Assembly: GCA_015272165.1 (NCBI GenBank)
Contig: JACYMF010000057.1
Coordinates: 1 to 64,000 of the forward strand
Origin: Cyanobacterium sp. T60_A2020_053
Lineage (GTDB): Bacteria > Cyanobacteriota > Cyanobacteriia > Cyanobacteriales > Cyanobacteriaceae
Length of the DNA: 64,000 bases
Reading direction: 5' to 3'
Part shown: one piece after another, positions 9,371-17,954 of the stretch
How the letters are laid out: the number at the start of each line of letters is the position of its first letter
How positions within the stretch are numbered: the first letter of the stretch is position 1
Position numbers and translations under genes: made by a program
Notes under the pieces: generated by a model
The model's input: only the letters and a program-made list of their open reading frames with translations
Told to the model about the DNA's origin: nothing
The model's database searches: none

Positions 9371-10015
9371 TTGGATATTGACGACTTATTGGAAATTGGC
9401 ACGATTGTAGCGCCCCAAGGATTGAAAGGAAAACTAAAAGTAAGAATAACCACTGATTTTCCCGAAAGATTTGAACAAAAAGGAGAAAGATGGTTAAAAA
9501 TCCCTAATCAAGCGCCCGTCGCCGTAGAATTAATCAAAGGGCAAGAAGTGCCGGGAAAAGGAATATATGTCATTAGTTTAGCAGGAGTGGAAGATAGGAC
9601 GGGCGCTGAAAAATTGAAAGGTGCGACATTATATGTAGATAAAAACCAGCGCCCTTCCCTTGCCAGTGACGAGTATCATGTGAATGATTTAATTGGTTTA
9701 GAAGTTTACAACCAACAAAACGGCGAAAATATTGGTATCGTTACGGATGTTTTCAGTGCAGGAAATGATATTTTGGAAGTGACACTACATAAACAGCCCG
9801 ACATCGACACCACCCCAGAAAAAGATTTAAGCCAAATCAGTCGCATTTCTAAACGCAAAAAACTTAAACCGAAACAAAATAAACCCGTAACCGTTTTAAT
9901 TCCTTTTGTTAAAGAAATAGTGCCGATTATCGATTTAGAACAAAAAATCGTTAAAATTGATCCTCCTTTGGGCTTATTAAAAGAGGAAGAGGCTATCATA
10001 ATGGACAATGAATAA
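9371..10015 (+). CDS. rimM: Ribosome maturation factor RimM
   Basis: RimM binds S19 and helps process the 16S rRNA head domain. The N-terminal domain is typical (IGTIVAPQGLKGKLKVR), followed by the PRC-barrel half (NDLIGLEVYNQQNGENIGIV and LIPFVKEIVPIIDLEQKIV, DPPLGLL). At 214 residues it is longer than many RimM proteins because of a lysine-rich insert around residues 145-165. The start is a TTG: the only nearby ATG upstream is out of frame and hits a stop, and a GAAGGAG sequence lies about ten bases before the TTG. Immediately followed by repeat DNA. Confidence 0.92.
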   Translation: MDIDDLLEIGTIVAPQGLKGKLKVRITTDFPERFEQKGERWLKIPNQAPVAVELIKGQEVPGKGIYVISLAGVEDRTGAEKLKGATLYVDKNQRPSLASDEYHVNDLIGLEVYNQQNGENIGIVTDVFSAGNDILEVTLHKQPDIDTTPEKDLSQISRISKRKKLKPKQNKPVTVLIPFVKEIVPIIDLEQKIVKIDPPLGLLKEEEAIIMDNE

Positions 10016-10096
10016 TTGATGAAAAGGGCAAAGGGCAAAGGAAATTATTAATTCGTAATTCATAACTCAAAACTATTTCTAAACAAAGGTTTTAAG

Positions 10097-10251
10097 CATA
10101 GCTGTAAAGGTGTCAGGTATCGGGTGTTAGGTATTAGGTATTAGTAATAGGTTTGAAAATTACACCTAAAACCTGCAACCTGAAGCCTGAAACCTACTCA
10201 CCCTTGCCCTTTTCCCTTCACTTCACGATTGCACTTTTTCAGCAAAACCTA
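10097..10251. repeat. R3 element with GGTGTCAGGT-type array
   Basis: Tandem GTGTTAGGTATTAGG-like units on the left face inverted CCTGAAACCTG units, forming a long imperfect hairpin. The right end, read on the minus strand, is TAGGTTTTGCTGAAAAAGT and starts one base after the sir stop codon. No gene. Confidence 0.7.
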
Positions 10252-10252
10252 G

Positions 10253-12166
10253 TTATTTAAAATAGGCTTCCAGCGCCCTCCCCACAATGTCACTCATGGG
10301 CAAATTTTCAGCTTGAGAAGTGGCTTTCAAAGTTTGATACCAGTCTTCGTTAACGGTGATGCGATGTTCACTTTTGCGATTACGGCGTTTTTTGGTAACT
10401 TTGTATGTAGTAGGATCGTATTGCGCCGCAAATTGACCTAAAGCATCGAAACCCACACGATGGCAAAATTGACCAAAAGTCTCCGCTTTTTGCTTATTAT
10501 CACGGAAAAACACCAGTAGAGGCTCAAAAAATGTCTCTAACTCACTGATATTCAGTTTTTCTACATATACCTGAGCGAGTCTCGTTTGATTAGGGCAACC
10601 ACCCAGCCAGATTTGATAGGTGTCGGGCGCTGAACCCACAAAGCCAATTTCCGCCATGTAGGGGCGCGCGCAACCGTTAGGACAGCCTGTCATGCGAATT
10701 ACAAAGGTTTCTTTTGCCATGCCTAATTTAGCCAACAGGGTATCCATACGCTCTAAAATACTAGGTAAAATGCGCTCAGATTCTGTAGTAGCTAAACCGC
10801 AGGTAGGCAAAGCTGGACAAGCCATGGCATAACGGGTTAAGTGATTGACTTTCTTAACGTCTGTTTCTACACCATTTTTCTTGAGAATGGCGTTAATATC
10901 TTTTTGCCATTGGGGATCGATTTCATAAAGAATGATGTTATGATTTGCCGTTAAGCGCGTGGGTAATTCATACTTAGCGATGATTTGTTGGAGGGCGCTT
11001 TTTAGTTGAAATGTACCATCATTTTTTACTCTACCATTTTCTACGGAAATGCCCAAGAATTTTTTACCGTCACCTTGATCGTGCCATCCCAAATAATCTT
11101 CATATTTCCAGTCAGGAAGGGATTTGAAAGGCTCGATTTTTTTACCAAAAAATTCTTCTAATTGACTGCGGAATTTTTCTACACCCCAATCATTAATTAA
11201 ATATTTCATGCGAGAGTGACGGCGATCAACTCTATTGCCGTAATCCCTTTGGGTGGCTACAATGGCTTTGACAAGATCAAAAATGTCATCTTTAGCAACA
11301 TAACCGATTTCGTCAGCACTACGGGCGAAAGTATCTTCCTTGCGGTGGGTGCGCCCTAAACCGCCTCCAGCTAAGACGTTAAACCCTTCTAATTCTCCTG
11401 CATCGTTAGTAATTACTACTAAACTGACATCATGGGTATAAACATCAATGGAGTTATCTCCCGGCACGGTGACGCAACATTTGAATTTGCGTGGCATATA
11501 ATGAGTACCGTAAATTGGTTCGATGGAGTCATGGAAAATTGTGCCGTTGCCATTTTTCTGGCGCGCTTCTTTTACTTCGGGCGCTTCTTCGGCGCTAATT
11601 ACTTTTTCACCGTCTAACCAGATTTCATAATAAGCGCCCGTCTGCGGTGTCAATAAATCGGCAATTTTATCGGCATATTCCCACGCATATTGATATTCTG
11701 GACGATCTTTGTAAGGGGCGGGGGGCGCCATGACATTACGGTTTAAATCACCACAAGCGCCTAAAGTTGACCCCATACTTTTAACAATACTACTAATCAC
11801 GGTTTTGAGATTTTTTTTCAGGATACCGTGAATTTGATAACCTTGACGAGTGGTAACTCTAAGGGTGTGATTACCATATTCTTCGCTGAGTTGATCAAGG
11901 GCGAGAAATAGTTGCGGTGGGATGAAACCGCCGGGGCTACGGGTGCGCAACATGAATTGATAATCTTTTTCTTGTCCTTTGATGCGATTATCTCGGTTAT
12001 CTTGTTGGTATGAGCCATGGAATTTGAGAATTTGGATGGCATCTTCACTAAAATGCGTAGTATCTTGTAGTAATTCTGTAGCTACAGGTTCTCTTAAAAA
12101 GTTACTATTTTCTTTCATTACCTCCACTTTGGAGGGTTTTTTAGGGATAGTTATACTGTCTGTCAT
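10253..12166 (-). CDS. sir: Ferredoxin-sulfite reductase with C-terminal ribbon-helix-helix-like tail
   Basis: A 637-residue assimilatory sulfite reductase, reducing sulfite to sulfide with electrons from ferredoxin. The siroheme-4Fe4S ligands are visible as C450, C456 ([11 protein letters not shown]), C495 and C499 ([11 protein letters not shown]). Two sulfite/nitrite reductase repeats are complete, and [11 protein letters not shown] near residue 75 fits the ferredoxin-type enzyme. After residue 590 comes a basic linker (KKRRNRKSE) and about 37 residues ([15 protein letters not shown] then [13 protein letters not shown]) that look like a CopG/Arc-type ribbon-helix-helix half. Plant plastid sulfite reductase is known to bind nucleoid DNA, so a DNA-binding role for the tail is conceivable but unproven. 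Confidence 0.95.
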   Translation of the reverse strand: MTDSITIPKKPSKVEVMKENSNFLREPVATELLQDTTHFSEDAIQILKFHGSYQQDNRDNRIKGQEKDYQFMLRTRSPGGFIPPQLFLALDQLSEEYGNHTLRVTTRQGYQIHGILKKNLKTVISSIVKSMGSTLGACGDLNRNVMAPPAPYKDRPEYQYAWEYADKIADLLTPQTGAYYEIWLDGEKVISAEEAPEVKEARQKNGNGTIFHDSIEPIYGTHYMPRKFKCCVTVPGDNSIDVYTHDVSLVVITNDAGELEGFNVLAGGGLGRTHRKEDTFARSADEIGYVAKDDIFDLVKAIVATQRDYGNRVDRRHSRMKYLINDWGVEKFRSQLEEFFGKKIEPFKSLPDWKYEDYLGWHDQGDGKKFLGISVENGRVKNDGTFQLKSALQQIIAKYELPTRLTANHNIILYEIDPQWQKDINAILKKNGVETDVKKVNHLTRYAMACPALPTCGLATTESERILPSILERMDTLLAKLGMAKETFVIRMTGCPNGCARPYMAEIGFVGSAPDTYQIWLGGCPNQTRLAQVYVEKLNISELETFFEPLLVFFRDNKQKAETFGQFCHRVGFDALGQFAAQYDPTTYKVTKKRRNRKSEHRITVNEDWYQTLKATSQAENLPMSDIVGRALEAYFK

Positions 12167-12268
12167 TAGTCTTATGTTGTTTTATATTCCTTCTCTTATT
12201 GTAATGGCGATCGGTGGAGGGCGCTGGATTTAATAAATAATTAATATTTAACTCTCTCGAAAATATTA

Positions 12269-12306
12269 CTCCCCTCTCCTGTGGGAGAGGGGTTGGGGGT
12301 GAGGGC
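12269..12306. repeat. R6 C-rich hairpin element
   Basis: CTCCCCTCTCCTGTGGGAGA with GGGGTTGGGGGTGAGGG forms a perfect CTCCCCTCTCC/GGAGAGGGG-type stem-loop. It lies between lepB and sir, just downstream of lepB on its strand, where it could act as a transcription end or mRNA stabiliser. Other copies are at 17218, 18319 and 63127, and at 7831. Confidence 0.85.
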
Positions 12307-12341
12307 AAAGGGTTTTGATTCTGACTTTGCAAAAACCCTAC

Positions 12342-12884
12342 TTAAAGATAACCAAAACCAGCAAGAGGCCAAAAGCGAAATATTGCCCTACCGATGATAT
12401 AGTTTTCTGGTAAAAAACCCCAAATATGAGAGTCATTACTGTTATTACGATTATCTCCCATGACAAAAATATAACCTTCAGGGATAGTTATGGGCGCTAA
12501 TTCATAGTTGGGGGATTCGAGAGTGTAATCTTCCGCAATGGGTTGATCATTAACATAAACCATGCCATCATGAACTGCAATGGTATCTCCCGAAGCGCCC
12601 ATCACCCTTTTTATAAAAGCCTGACTAGAATCATAACCGAGAACTTGTAACTGTGGCGGAGGAGTGAAAACGATAATATCTTGAAAATGGGGAGTAGAAA
12701 AATGAGGGGTAATTTTTTCTACCACAATGCGATCTCCGATAGCTAAAGTCGGTAACATAGACTCAGAAGGAATATAACGAGGTTCGGCGATAAATATTCT
12801 AATTAGTAACGCTAGAATTAATCCAGCAGTGATAATTAAAATATTTTCTTTAACCTGTTGTTTTACCGATGACTTGGTTTCCAT
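12342..12884 (-). CDS. lepB: Signal peptidase I
   Basis: The 180-residue protein is a type I (S26A) leader peptidase that removes signal peptides at the outer face of the cytoplasmic or thylakoid membrane. One N-terminal helix (residues 14-32) is followed by the catalytic serine S42 in IPSESMLPTL, the segment DRIVVEKI, the general base K92 in FIKRVMGASGD, and box E GDNRNNSNDSH. Length and single helix match cyanobacterial and Gram-positive LepB. It is upstream of sir on the same strand but separated by an R6 hairpin, so it is probably transcribed separately. Confidence 0.96.
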   Translation of the reverse strand: METKSSVKQQVKENILIITAGLILALLIRIFIAEPRYIPSESMLPTLAIGDRIVVEKITPHFSTPHFQDIIVFTPPPQLQVLGYDSSQAFIKRVMGASGDTIAVHDGMVYVNDQPIAEDYTLESPNYELAPITIPEGYIFVMGDNRNNSNDSHIWGFLPENYIIGRAIFRFWPLAGFGYL

Positions 12885-12978
12885 TTCAACATCTTAACCC
12901 ATTAACAAAATACAGTTTATCACGAATGTTAATCTTTTTAAAAGTTATAAAAATTATCGAAGAATAAATAATTTTAAA

Positions 12979-13000
12979 CCTCGTCTTTTAAGACATGAGG
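12979..13000. repeat. Stem-loop in lepB-scpA intergenic region
   Basis: CCTCGTCTTTTAAGAC followed by ATGAGG can fold as a hairpin with GTCTT/AAGAC and CCTC/GAGG stems. It lies between divergent lepB and scpA. It loosely recalls stem-loops at the right end of IS200/IS605-type elements, but no tnpB remnant is seen. Confidence 0.35.
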
Positions 13001-13115
13001 ATAGAAACACGGTAGTTCAAAATATCTTTAAATTTACCTTTGCCCTTTGTCCCTTGCTCTTTGCCCTTTTGATCTTTTTTACAACAATTTTTTAAGCAAG
13101 TTTTAACCACAAATT

Positions 13116-13871
13116 ATGAACAATAGTCCAGCCAGTGAAGCTATTGCCATGCTAATTGATTTAGCCCAAAAAGGAGAAATTAATCCTTGGGATGTGCAAG
13201 TAATCGAAATTATTGATCGTTTTCTTGCTGAATTAGGCATTAAAGATAGTGATAATTTTGACTATTTTAATGCTGATTTATCTCACTCTGGACAAGTGAT
13301 GTTATGGGCTTCCATGTTAGTTTTATTAAAAGCAGATACTCTGGAAAGATTAGAACAACAAGAGGAAGAAAATGAAGATATTTTATCTTTAGAATCATCT
13401 GTAAGAATCCAGCGCCCTCCCCTCAATTTAGAAGAACAAATAAAAAGAAGAACTAGCGCCCCTCCCCCTCGTAAAAGAAGGGTGACATTAGCAGAATTAA
13501 TCACTCAATTACAGGAAATTGAAAAGGAATTACAACAAAATAATAATCTTCATCAATTAAATATAAAAAAGACCAAAAAATATACTAAAAAAGAAGCTCA
13601 AAAAACTGTCACAGAATTAGCCCATGACGAAAACTTAACAGGATTAGCAGAAGAATTAAATAAATTTTTAGTGAGTAATAATCATATTTTGTCACCAGAA
13701 AATGAAACCTTAAATTTTGATGATTTAATTAATGTCTGGAGTCAGTATCAAGAAACTGAAAAAAAAGATCGGGTAGGAATTTTTTGGGCGCTATTATTAC
13801 TAGCTTCTCAATCGAAAGTAGAACTATCTCAAGAAGAATTTTATCAAGATTTAAGTATTATTTCTCTTTAA
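13116..13871 (+). CDS. scpA: Segregation and condensation protein A
   Basis: ScpA is the kleisin that bridges SMC heads with ScpB in the bacterial condensin complex. The N-terminal region (SEAIAMLIDLAQKGEINPWD, VQVIEIIDRFL) and the segment SGQVMLWASMLVLLKADTL match the kleisin N-domain; the C-terminal winged-helix half appears as RVGIFWALLLLASQSKVELSQ. The middle is charged and low-complexity. At 251 residues it is of normal length. The partner scpB and smc are not in this window. Convergent with xisI (10 bp between stops). Confidence 0.88.
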   Translation: MNNSPASEAIAMLIDLAQKGEINPWDVQVIEIIDRFLAELGIKDSDNFDYFNADLSHSGQVMLWASMLVLLKADTLERLEQQEEENEDILSLESSVRIQRPPLNLEEQIKRRTSAPPPRKRRVTLAELITQLQEIEKELQQNNNLHQLNIKKTKKYTKKEAQKTVTELAHDENLTGLAEELNKFLVSNNHILSPENETLNFDDLINVWSQYQETEKKDRVGIFWALLLLASQSKVELSQEEFYQDLSIISL

Positions 13872-13881
13872 AAATTAATTG

Positions 13882-14223
13882 CTAATTTTCTACTTTACTA
13901 AAACCGCTAAATTGACGAAAAAAAGGCGTCTGATACCCCAAAACAATATCATTCTTTGGCACTCCTTTTTCTACTAATTGATTAGCCAAAGCTACTTCTG
14001 TGCCATCATATTGAATCCAAATTTTATCATCAATAAAATCCACATGAATTAACACTCCATAAACCCTTCTTCCCTGAAGCCAACCAACTCTAAGGACTTG
14101 ATAACGATCACGTTCATGATCAAATAATAACTCCATATTTATTTCTCCATAAGCAGGAATAATTTTACTATGTTCTATCAAAAGTTCCTGCACAATTTGA
14201 CGATAATTTGTTATTTTATCCAT
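13882..14223 (-). CDS. xisI: XisI-family protein
   Basis: A 113-residue protein of the XisI family (fdxN element excision controlling factor), named from Anabaena where xisH and xisI are needed for heterocyst excision of the fdxN element. Diagnostic features include the start TNYRQIVQELLIEHSKI, the segment DHERDRYQVLRVGWLQGRRVYG and the motif IWIQYDGTEVALANQLVEKGVPK. It overlaps the end of xisH by 13 bp, so the two are translationally coupled. No excision element or XisF recombinase is seen here, so the pair must do something else in this genome. Confidence 0.9.
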   Translation of the reverse strand: MDKITNYRQIVQELLIEHSKIIPAYGEINMELLFDHERDRYQVLRVGWLQGRRVYGVLIHVDFIDDKIWIQYDGTEVALANQLVEKGVPKNDIVLGYQTPFFRQFSGFSKVEN

Positions 14224-14624
14224 TGCATAATACTCCTTTTTTCCACATCATAAATAATTAAAAAAATTTTATATTCAGTAATACTTTCATTAACAAAACG
14301 AAGACGAAAAAACTCATCATAAACTTGAATTGGTACAGCTAAATATAAAGTTCTTTCTGCTTCTTGAGAACGTAATGCCTTACGATAATTCAAATATTGA
14401 CCTACAGTGGTATGAAATTCAGAAATAGGTGAAGGATTAGTAAAACTTTTTATTTCCACTGCAATTTTAAGGTTTTCTTTTTCAGCACCTAATAAAAATT
14501 CTGCACCTAAATCAATTTGCATTTGTACATCTCCATAAGCAACGGGAAAAGGATCATGAGTTATATTCCATCCCTCACCTATTAAGGCTTCTTTAACAAT
14601 AAAATGAAATAAATCTTTTGCCAT
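14211..14624 (-). CDS. xisH: XisH-family protein (PD-(D/E)XK nuclease-like)
   Basis: The 137-residue protein is of the XisH family and always found with XisI. A restriction-endonuclease-like core is visible: D38 (QIDLGAEFL) and E57-x-K59 (KIAVEIKSF) form a PD-(D/E)XK site, followed by the conserved HTTVGQYLNYRKAL and LYLAVP strands. That suggests a nuclease or a nuclease-derived DNA-binding factor. Start ATG follows the family pattern MAKDLFHFIVKEALI. Upstream lies a short AT-rich gap to the DUF1980 gene; the pair probably forms its own transcript. Confidence 0.9.
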   Translation of the reverse strand: MAKDLFHFIVKEALIGEGWNITHDPFPVAYGDVQMQIDLGAEFLLGAEKENLKIAVEIKSFTNPSPISEFHTTVGQYLNYRKALRSQEAERTLYLAVPIQVYDEFFRLRFVNESITEYKIFLIIYDVEKRSIMQWIK

Positions 14625-14673
14625 TGATTAAGTTAATTTTTTGATTTAATCTTAATAATAATATTACATTATT

Positions 14674-15468
14674 TTATTGTGCATAGGGATTGCGAGGGGT
14701 AGGAATAATTTTGACATTTTGCGCGTTTACCACCAAATAGCGCACTTCACCATTATTGTTTGAGGATTTCCCCCCCAAGTAAGCCAAAGTTTCCGTCATC
14801 ATTGTCCCTTCTATTTCTAACCAAGTATCCGCAGGATATTTACTGTTAGATTCTGGTAACTTGACAGGAATACCCACCGGGTAAGCATCCGCTGCGCAAC
14901 AAGTCAAAACAAATCGAGATAAATAAATATAATTATCTGGTAATGAGTCTAAATGTACTACAAAACCAGTAAGATTGGCTTTTTGTCCCGTATAGCTATC
15001 TGGCTCAGGATATACATTAATTGTGCGCATCCATTCAATTAAGGTTCTATCTTCAGGTTTTGAGGCGTTAGCGAAGGCTTCTGGTTGTAGGGAGACGGGA
15101 GGTAATGAGTCGGTTAATCCTCGTTGAAGGGCGCTGGTGCTATTTAAGATTTTTGGTTCAGTGGTTAAACCTATCATTGCTACCATAATTAGGAGAAAAC
15201 TTGCTCCTTTTTTTGGTAATAATGAGCTACTATTATCTTCATTTTTTAAGGTGGAGGGCGCTTTTTTAATTAAATTTCTGACTATCTTCAAACTAGCAAT
15301 TATTAATAAAATAATTCCTGATGCAAATACTAATAAAAAATAATTCGGATGAATTAATTTATATAATTCTCCCGTAACCCAGTATTTTAACATCAATAAT
15401 CCCCATAAAAAAAATGCTGTTATATCCAAAAGATTTGGGAAAGATATTTTTTTTCTAATTTTTTTCAT
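14674..15468 (-). CDS. TIGR03943/DUF1980 family membrane protein
   Basis: The 264-residue protein has two N-terminal transmembrane helices (about 13-30 and 41-60), a third hydrophobic segment near 90-105 and a soluble C-terminal domain with the conserved motif VLTCCAADAYPVGIPV. This is the arrangement of the TIGR03943 (DUF1980) family, the small subunit usually encoded next to a DUF318-type permease. No permease gene is adjacent in this window, so the usual pair is split or the protein acts alone. The substrate is unknown. Confidence 0.8.
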   Translation of the reverse strand: MKKIRKKISFPNLLDITAFFLWGLLMLKYWVTGELYKLIHPNYFLLVFASGIILLIIASLKIVRNLIKKAPSTLKNEDNSSSLLPKKGASFLLIMVAMIGLTTEPKILNSTSALQRGLTDSLPPVSLQPEAFANASKPEDRTLIEWMRTINVYPEPDSYTGQKANLTGFVVHLDSLPDNYIYLSRFVLTCCAADAYPVGIPVKLPESNSKYPADTWLEIEGTMMTETLAYLGGKSSNNNGEVRYLVVNAQNVKIIPTPRNPYAQ

Positions 15469-15599
15469 GAGTGTATCTATACTATTATTTATTAAGAATA
15501 ATAATTTCCTTTGTCCTTTTCCTTATTTCAACTAACAATTTATCATAATCAAAGCAAGAAAGCCTAAGAACCTGTTTAAAAAGTGATGATATTGACTGT

Positions 15600-15665
15600 A
15601 TATCCCCATCCTCCCTCACCCCTTTATAAAAGAGGGGGAATTGGATGGGAAGTATCCCTTAATGA
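15600..15665. repeat. C/G-rich inverted repeat near 15.6 kb
   Basis: CCCTCACCCCTTTATAAAAG and AGGGGGAATTGGATGGGAAG, with a further GAGGGGG downstream, form a loose hairpin resembling the R6 class in composition but not in exact sequence. It sits between the DUF1980 gene and the small membrane protein gene. Nothing else is visible in this gap. Confidence 0.35.
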
Positions 15666-15703
15666 GGGGGATTTAAAGGAATATGAAACTTTCAGAATAG
15701 GTG

Positions 15704-15895
15704 CTAATAAGTTAAATCAATCAAAAATAAAATTAAACTCAGCGCCCCTAACCCTAGCATAAAAATTATTACCCCACCACTTACGAAACTGATAACCCCA
15801 AAACCTCTCAGGAGATATAAACCTAAAGCTAGGGGCAAAGAAATTATCGTTACATTTCTTAAAAAATTACTAATTAATTGAGTATTTCTACGCAT
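15704..15895 (-). CDS. Small two-helix membrane protein, unknown
   Basis: Starting at the ATG of MRRNTQLISNFLRN the protein has 63 residues with two hydrophobic helices (about 14-32 and 36-60) and a glycine-rich loop (GFGVISFVSGGV). I do not recognise a family. An in-frame TTG ten codons upstream is possible, but the ATG gives a more typical small membrane protein with a basic N-terminus. It is divergent from chlL by about 440 bp. Confidence 0.5.
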   Translation of the reverse strand: MRRNTQLISNFLRNVTIISLPLALGLYLLRGFGVISFVSGGVIIFMLGLGALSLILFLIDLTY

Positions 15896-15925
15896 TTTTT
15901 TGATGATTTCGCCTCTTTGTAGCAA

Positions 15926-16339
15926 ATATTAACATTTCTCCAGAATTTTTTTAGTTTTAAGCCCTAAAAAAAGCGCCCTCCTCCATCATTATTACACCTA
16001 AATCCTTATCAACTATAGATTACAGCGCCCTTCACCGTTACTAAGAAGCAAAAAAATAGCTTAATCCCTTAAACCTTTAACCAATATAAGTTATAGCCAT
16101 TGTGATGATTTTGTAAAATAGTTTTGCTTTTATTCATAATTACTAAAAATAAATATACAAAATTCTAAAAATAGTCAAAAATTGGGATAGGAAATGATGA
16201 AAAGTTAAATAAAGCCAAAATATTAATAAAACAATCTTTAACATTGATATGATAATAAAATCATTACTGGCAACACTTTAAAAAACTGGAAAAGTGGTCA
16301 ATAATGCAAACAAGAGCAAAACAAAAGGAAGTTTGACAA
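15926..16339. other. chlL upstream region
   Basis: No gene is seen. The AT-rich 414 bp contain two AGCGCCC heptamers (near 15971 and 16024) and, close to chlL, AAAAGGAAG about ten bases before its ATG as the ribosome binding site. Promoter hexamers could not be assigned with confidence; a TTGATATGATAATAAAAT stretch near 16243 is a possible core. Confidence 0.5.
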
Positions 16340-17212
16340 ATGACATTGACCTTAGCAGTTTACGGAAAAGGTGGCATCGGCAAATCCACCACCAGTTGCA
16401 ATATATCCACCGCTTTAGCCAAACGTGGTAAAAAAGTATTACAAATCGGTTGCGATCCGAAACATGATAGTACCTTTACCCTAACAGGCTTTTTAATTCC
16501 CACCATTATCGATACTCTGCAAGAAAAAGATTTTCATTACGAAGACATTTGGCCCGAAGATGTAATTTATAAAGGATACGCTGGAGTTGATTGCGTAGAA
16601 GCCGGTGGGCCGCCGGCGGGCGCTGGATGTGGTGGTTATGTAGTGGGTGAAACCGTCAAACTGCTCAAAGAATTAAACGCCTTTGGTGAATATGACGTAA
16701 TTTTATTCGATGTCTTGGGTGACGTGGTTTGCGGTGGATTTGCAGCGCCCCTCAACTATGCTGATTATTGCCTCATTGTCACCGATAACGGTTTCGATGC
16801 TCTTTTTGCCGCCAACCGCATCGCTGCTTCCGTGAGAGAAAAAGCGCGCACCCATAACCTGCGCCTTGCTGGATTGATTGGTAATCGCACCTCAAAACGG
16901 GATTTAATCGATAAATATATCTCCCATGTAGCCATGCCAGTATTGGAAGTATTACCCCTCATTGAAGATATACGAGTGTCACGGGTGAAAGGAAAAACCC
17001 TGTTTGAAATGGCAGAAAAAGACCCTAGTTTGGATTATGTATGTGATTATTACCTCAATATAGCTGATCAAATTTTAGCCATGCCAGAGGGTGTTGTGCC
17101 GACTGAAACCCAAGACAGAGACTTATTTACCCTCCTTTCTGATTATTACCTCAATCCTCCTGCGGATGCACCAAAACAGGAAGTTGATGAACTTGATCTC
17201 ATGATGGTATAA
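16340..17212 (+). CDS. chlL: Light-independent protochlorophyllide reductase, iron protein
   Basis: ChlL is the NifH-like ATPase of dark-operative protochlorophyllide reductase. It transfers electrons from ferredoxin to the ChlNB catalytic component in chlorophyll synthesis. The 290-residue protein has the P-loop GKGGIGKST (9-17), the cysteines that hold the shared 4Fe-4S cluster, C97 (GAGCGGYVV) and C131 ([10 protein letters not shown]), and the C-terminal tail [14 protein letters not shown]. An AAAGGAAG lies before the ATG. It begins a probable operon chlL-DUF5331-DUF5331-chlN; chlB is not in the window. The enzyme is oxygen-sensitive and typically used in dark or low-oxygen conditions. Confidence 0.98.
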   Translation: MTLTLAVYGKGGIGKSTTSCNISTALAKRGKKVLQIGCDPKHDSTFTLTGFLIPTIIDTLQEKDFHYEDIWPEDVIYKGYAGVDCVEAGGPPAGAGCGGYVVGETVKLLKELNAFGEYDVILFDVLGDVVCGGFAAPLNYADYCLIVTDNGFDALFAANRIAASVREKARTHNLRLAGLIGNRTSKRDLIDKYISHVAMPVLEVLPLIEDIRVSRVKGKTLFEMAEKDPSLDYVCDYYLNIADQILAMPEGVVPTETQDRDLFTLLSDYYLNPPADAPKQEVDELDLMMV

Positions 17213-17217
17213 ATTAA

Positions 17218-17255
17218 CTCCCCTCTCCTGTGGGAGAGGGGTTGGGGGTGAGGGT
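17218..17255. repeat. R6 hairpin after chlL
   Basis: A complete R6 element (CTCCCCTCTCCTGTGGGAGA and GGGGTTGGGGGTGAGGG) starts five bases after the chlL stop codon. Its stem could terminate part of the chlL transcript or protect its 3' end, giving more ChlL than ChlN. Confidence 0.85.
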
Positions 17256-17352
17256 AACGGGGAATGAAAACTAAACTAATAATTAAAAAAGCGCCCTCCA
17301 CCGTTATTAATACCTGATAATTGATCTTGTTGAATAAAAATTATTGTTATCT

Positions 17353-17763
17353 ATGTTTGCCGAAGAAATTAGACAAAAAGCTAAAAATATTCTCTGTGAT
17401 TTTTATGAATCTAACGAGACACTTATCAAGCAATTATCTAACGGATATGGCCGTCAAGTTAATGACATTCAATATGAAAATGTTCATGGAGAAACAAAAA
17501 ATGGTTTGATTCTAAACTCTAGTTTAATTATTGGTATTTTGTGTAGCTTCGATCAAGAAATGTCAAGTATAATTGAACTATTTTGTTCTGCTACTGATAA
17601 TGATGTTGATAAAATTATCAACGTCTTAGACTTGAATTACGATTATCAATACTTGATTGATCAGCGCAATAAAGAAAGACAGGAAAAAGCCGAACAAGAA
17701 GCTAAACTAATTCCCCCATCACCCCTTGATGAATTTCGCCAAAAAATTATCGAAAACCCGTAG
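17353..17763 (+). CDS. DUF5331-family protein, copy 1
   Basis: From the ATG of MFAEEIRQKAKNIL this is a 136-residue acidic/helical protein. Its layout parallels the next gene: an N-terminal KxK-[WF]-x-FYE segment, a middle stretch (LNSSLIIGILCSFDQEMSSI), then a motif DKIINVLDLNYDYQYLI that corresponds to DIVKALGLDFDPDLEL downstream. That identifies it as a diverged DUF5331 relative, a family I know from between chlL and chlN in other cyanobacteria. Function is unknown. The stop codon TAG is supplied by the first bases of the R7 repeat, so the original C-terminus may have been longer. A TTG three codons upstream is a less likely start. Confidence 0.65.
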   Translation: MFAEEIRQKAKNILCDFYESNETLIKQLSNGYGRQVNDIQYENVHGETKNGLILNSSLIIGILCSFDQEMSSIIELFCSATDNDVDKIINVLDLNYDYQYLIDQRNKERQEKAEQEAKLIPPSPLDEFRQKIIENP

Positions 17764-17890
17764 GTTGGGTTAAATGAAATGAAACCCAACACCATCTGAT
17801 TAATCAATCACCCTTGAGATTATGAAAACTATATTTCAATGGATGAGAAGACATTGATTTTGTTTGGTTTCGTGCCTCAACCCAACCTAC
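17760..17890. mobile_element. R7 inverted-repeat element (GTAGGTTGGGTT ends)
   Basis: The element starts GTAGGTTGGGTT and ends AACCCAACCTAC, a perfect 12-bp terminal inverted repeat, with a second inner pair GAAACCCAAC/GGTTTCGTGCC. It has no reading frame. Elements with these ends are common in cyanobacterial genomes. Here it lies between the two DUF5331 genes and overlaps the stop codon of the first. Confidence 0.8.
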
Positions 17891-17954
17891 AAAATGAGGA
17901 TTCCACCAAAAGGATGTCAAGATAATAGGAGCAAAATTAATCAACGATGATGAC

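Noticed and set aside
12979-13000. IS200/IS605 right end or omega-RNA scaffold
   Set aside because: The stem-loop is suggestive, but no tnpA or tnpB fragment lies near and the match is short.
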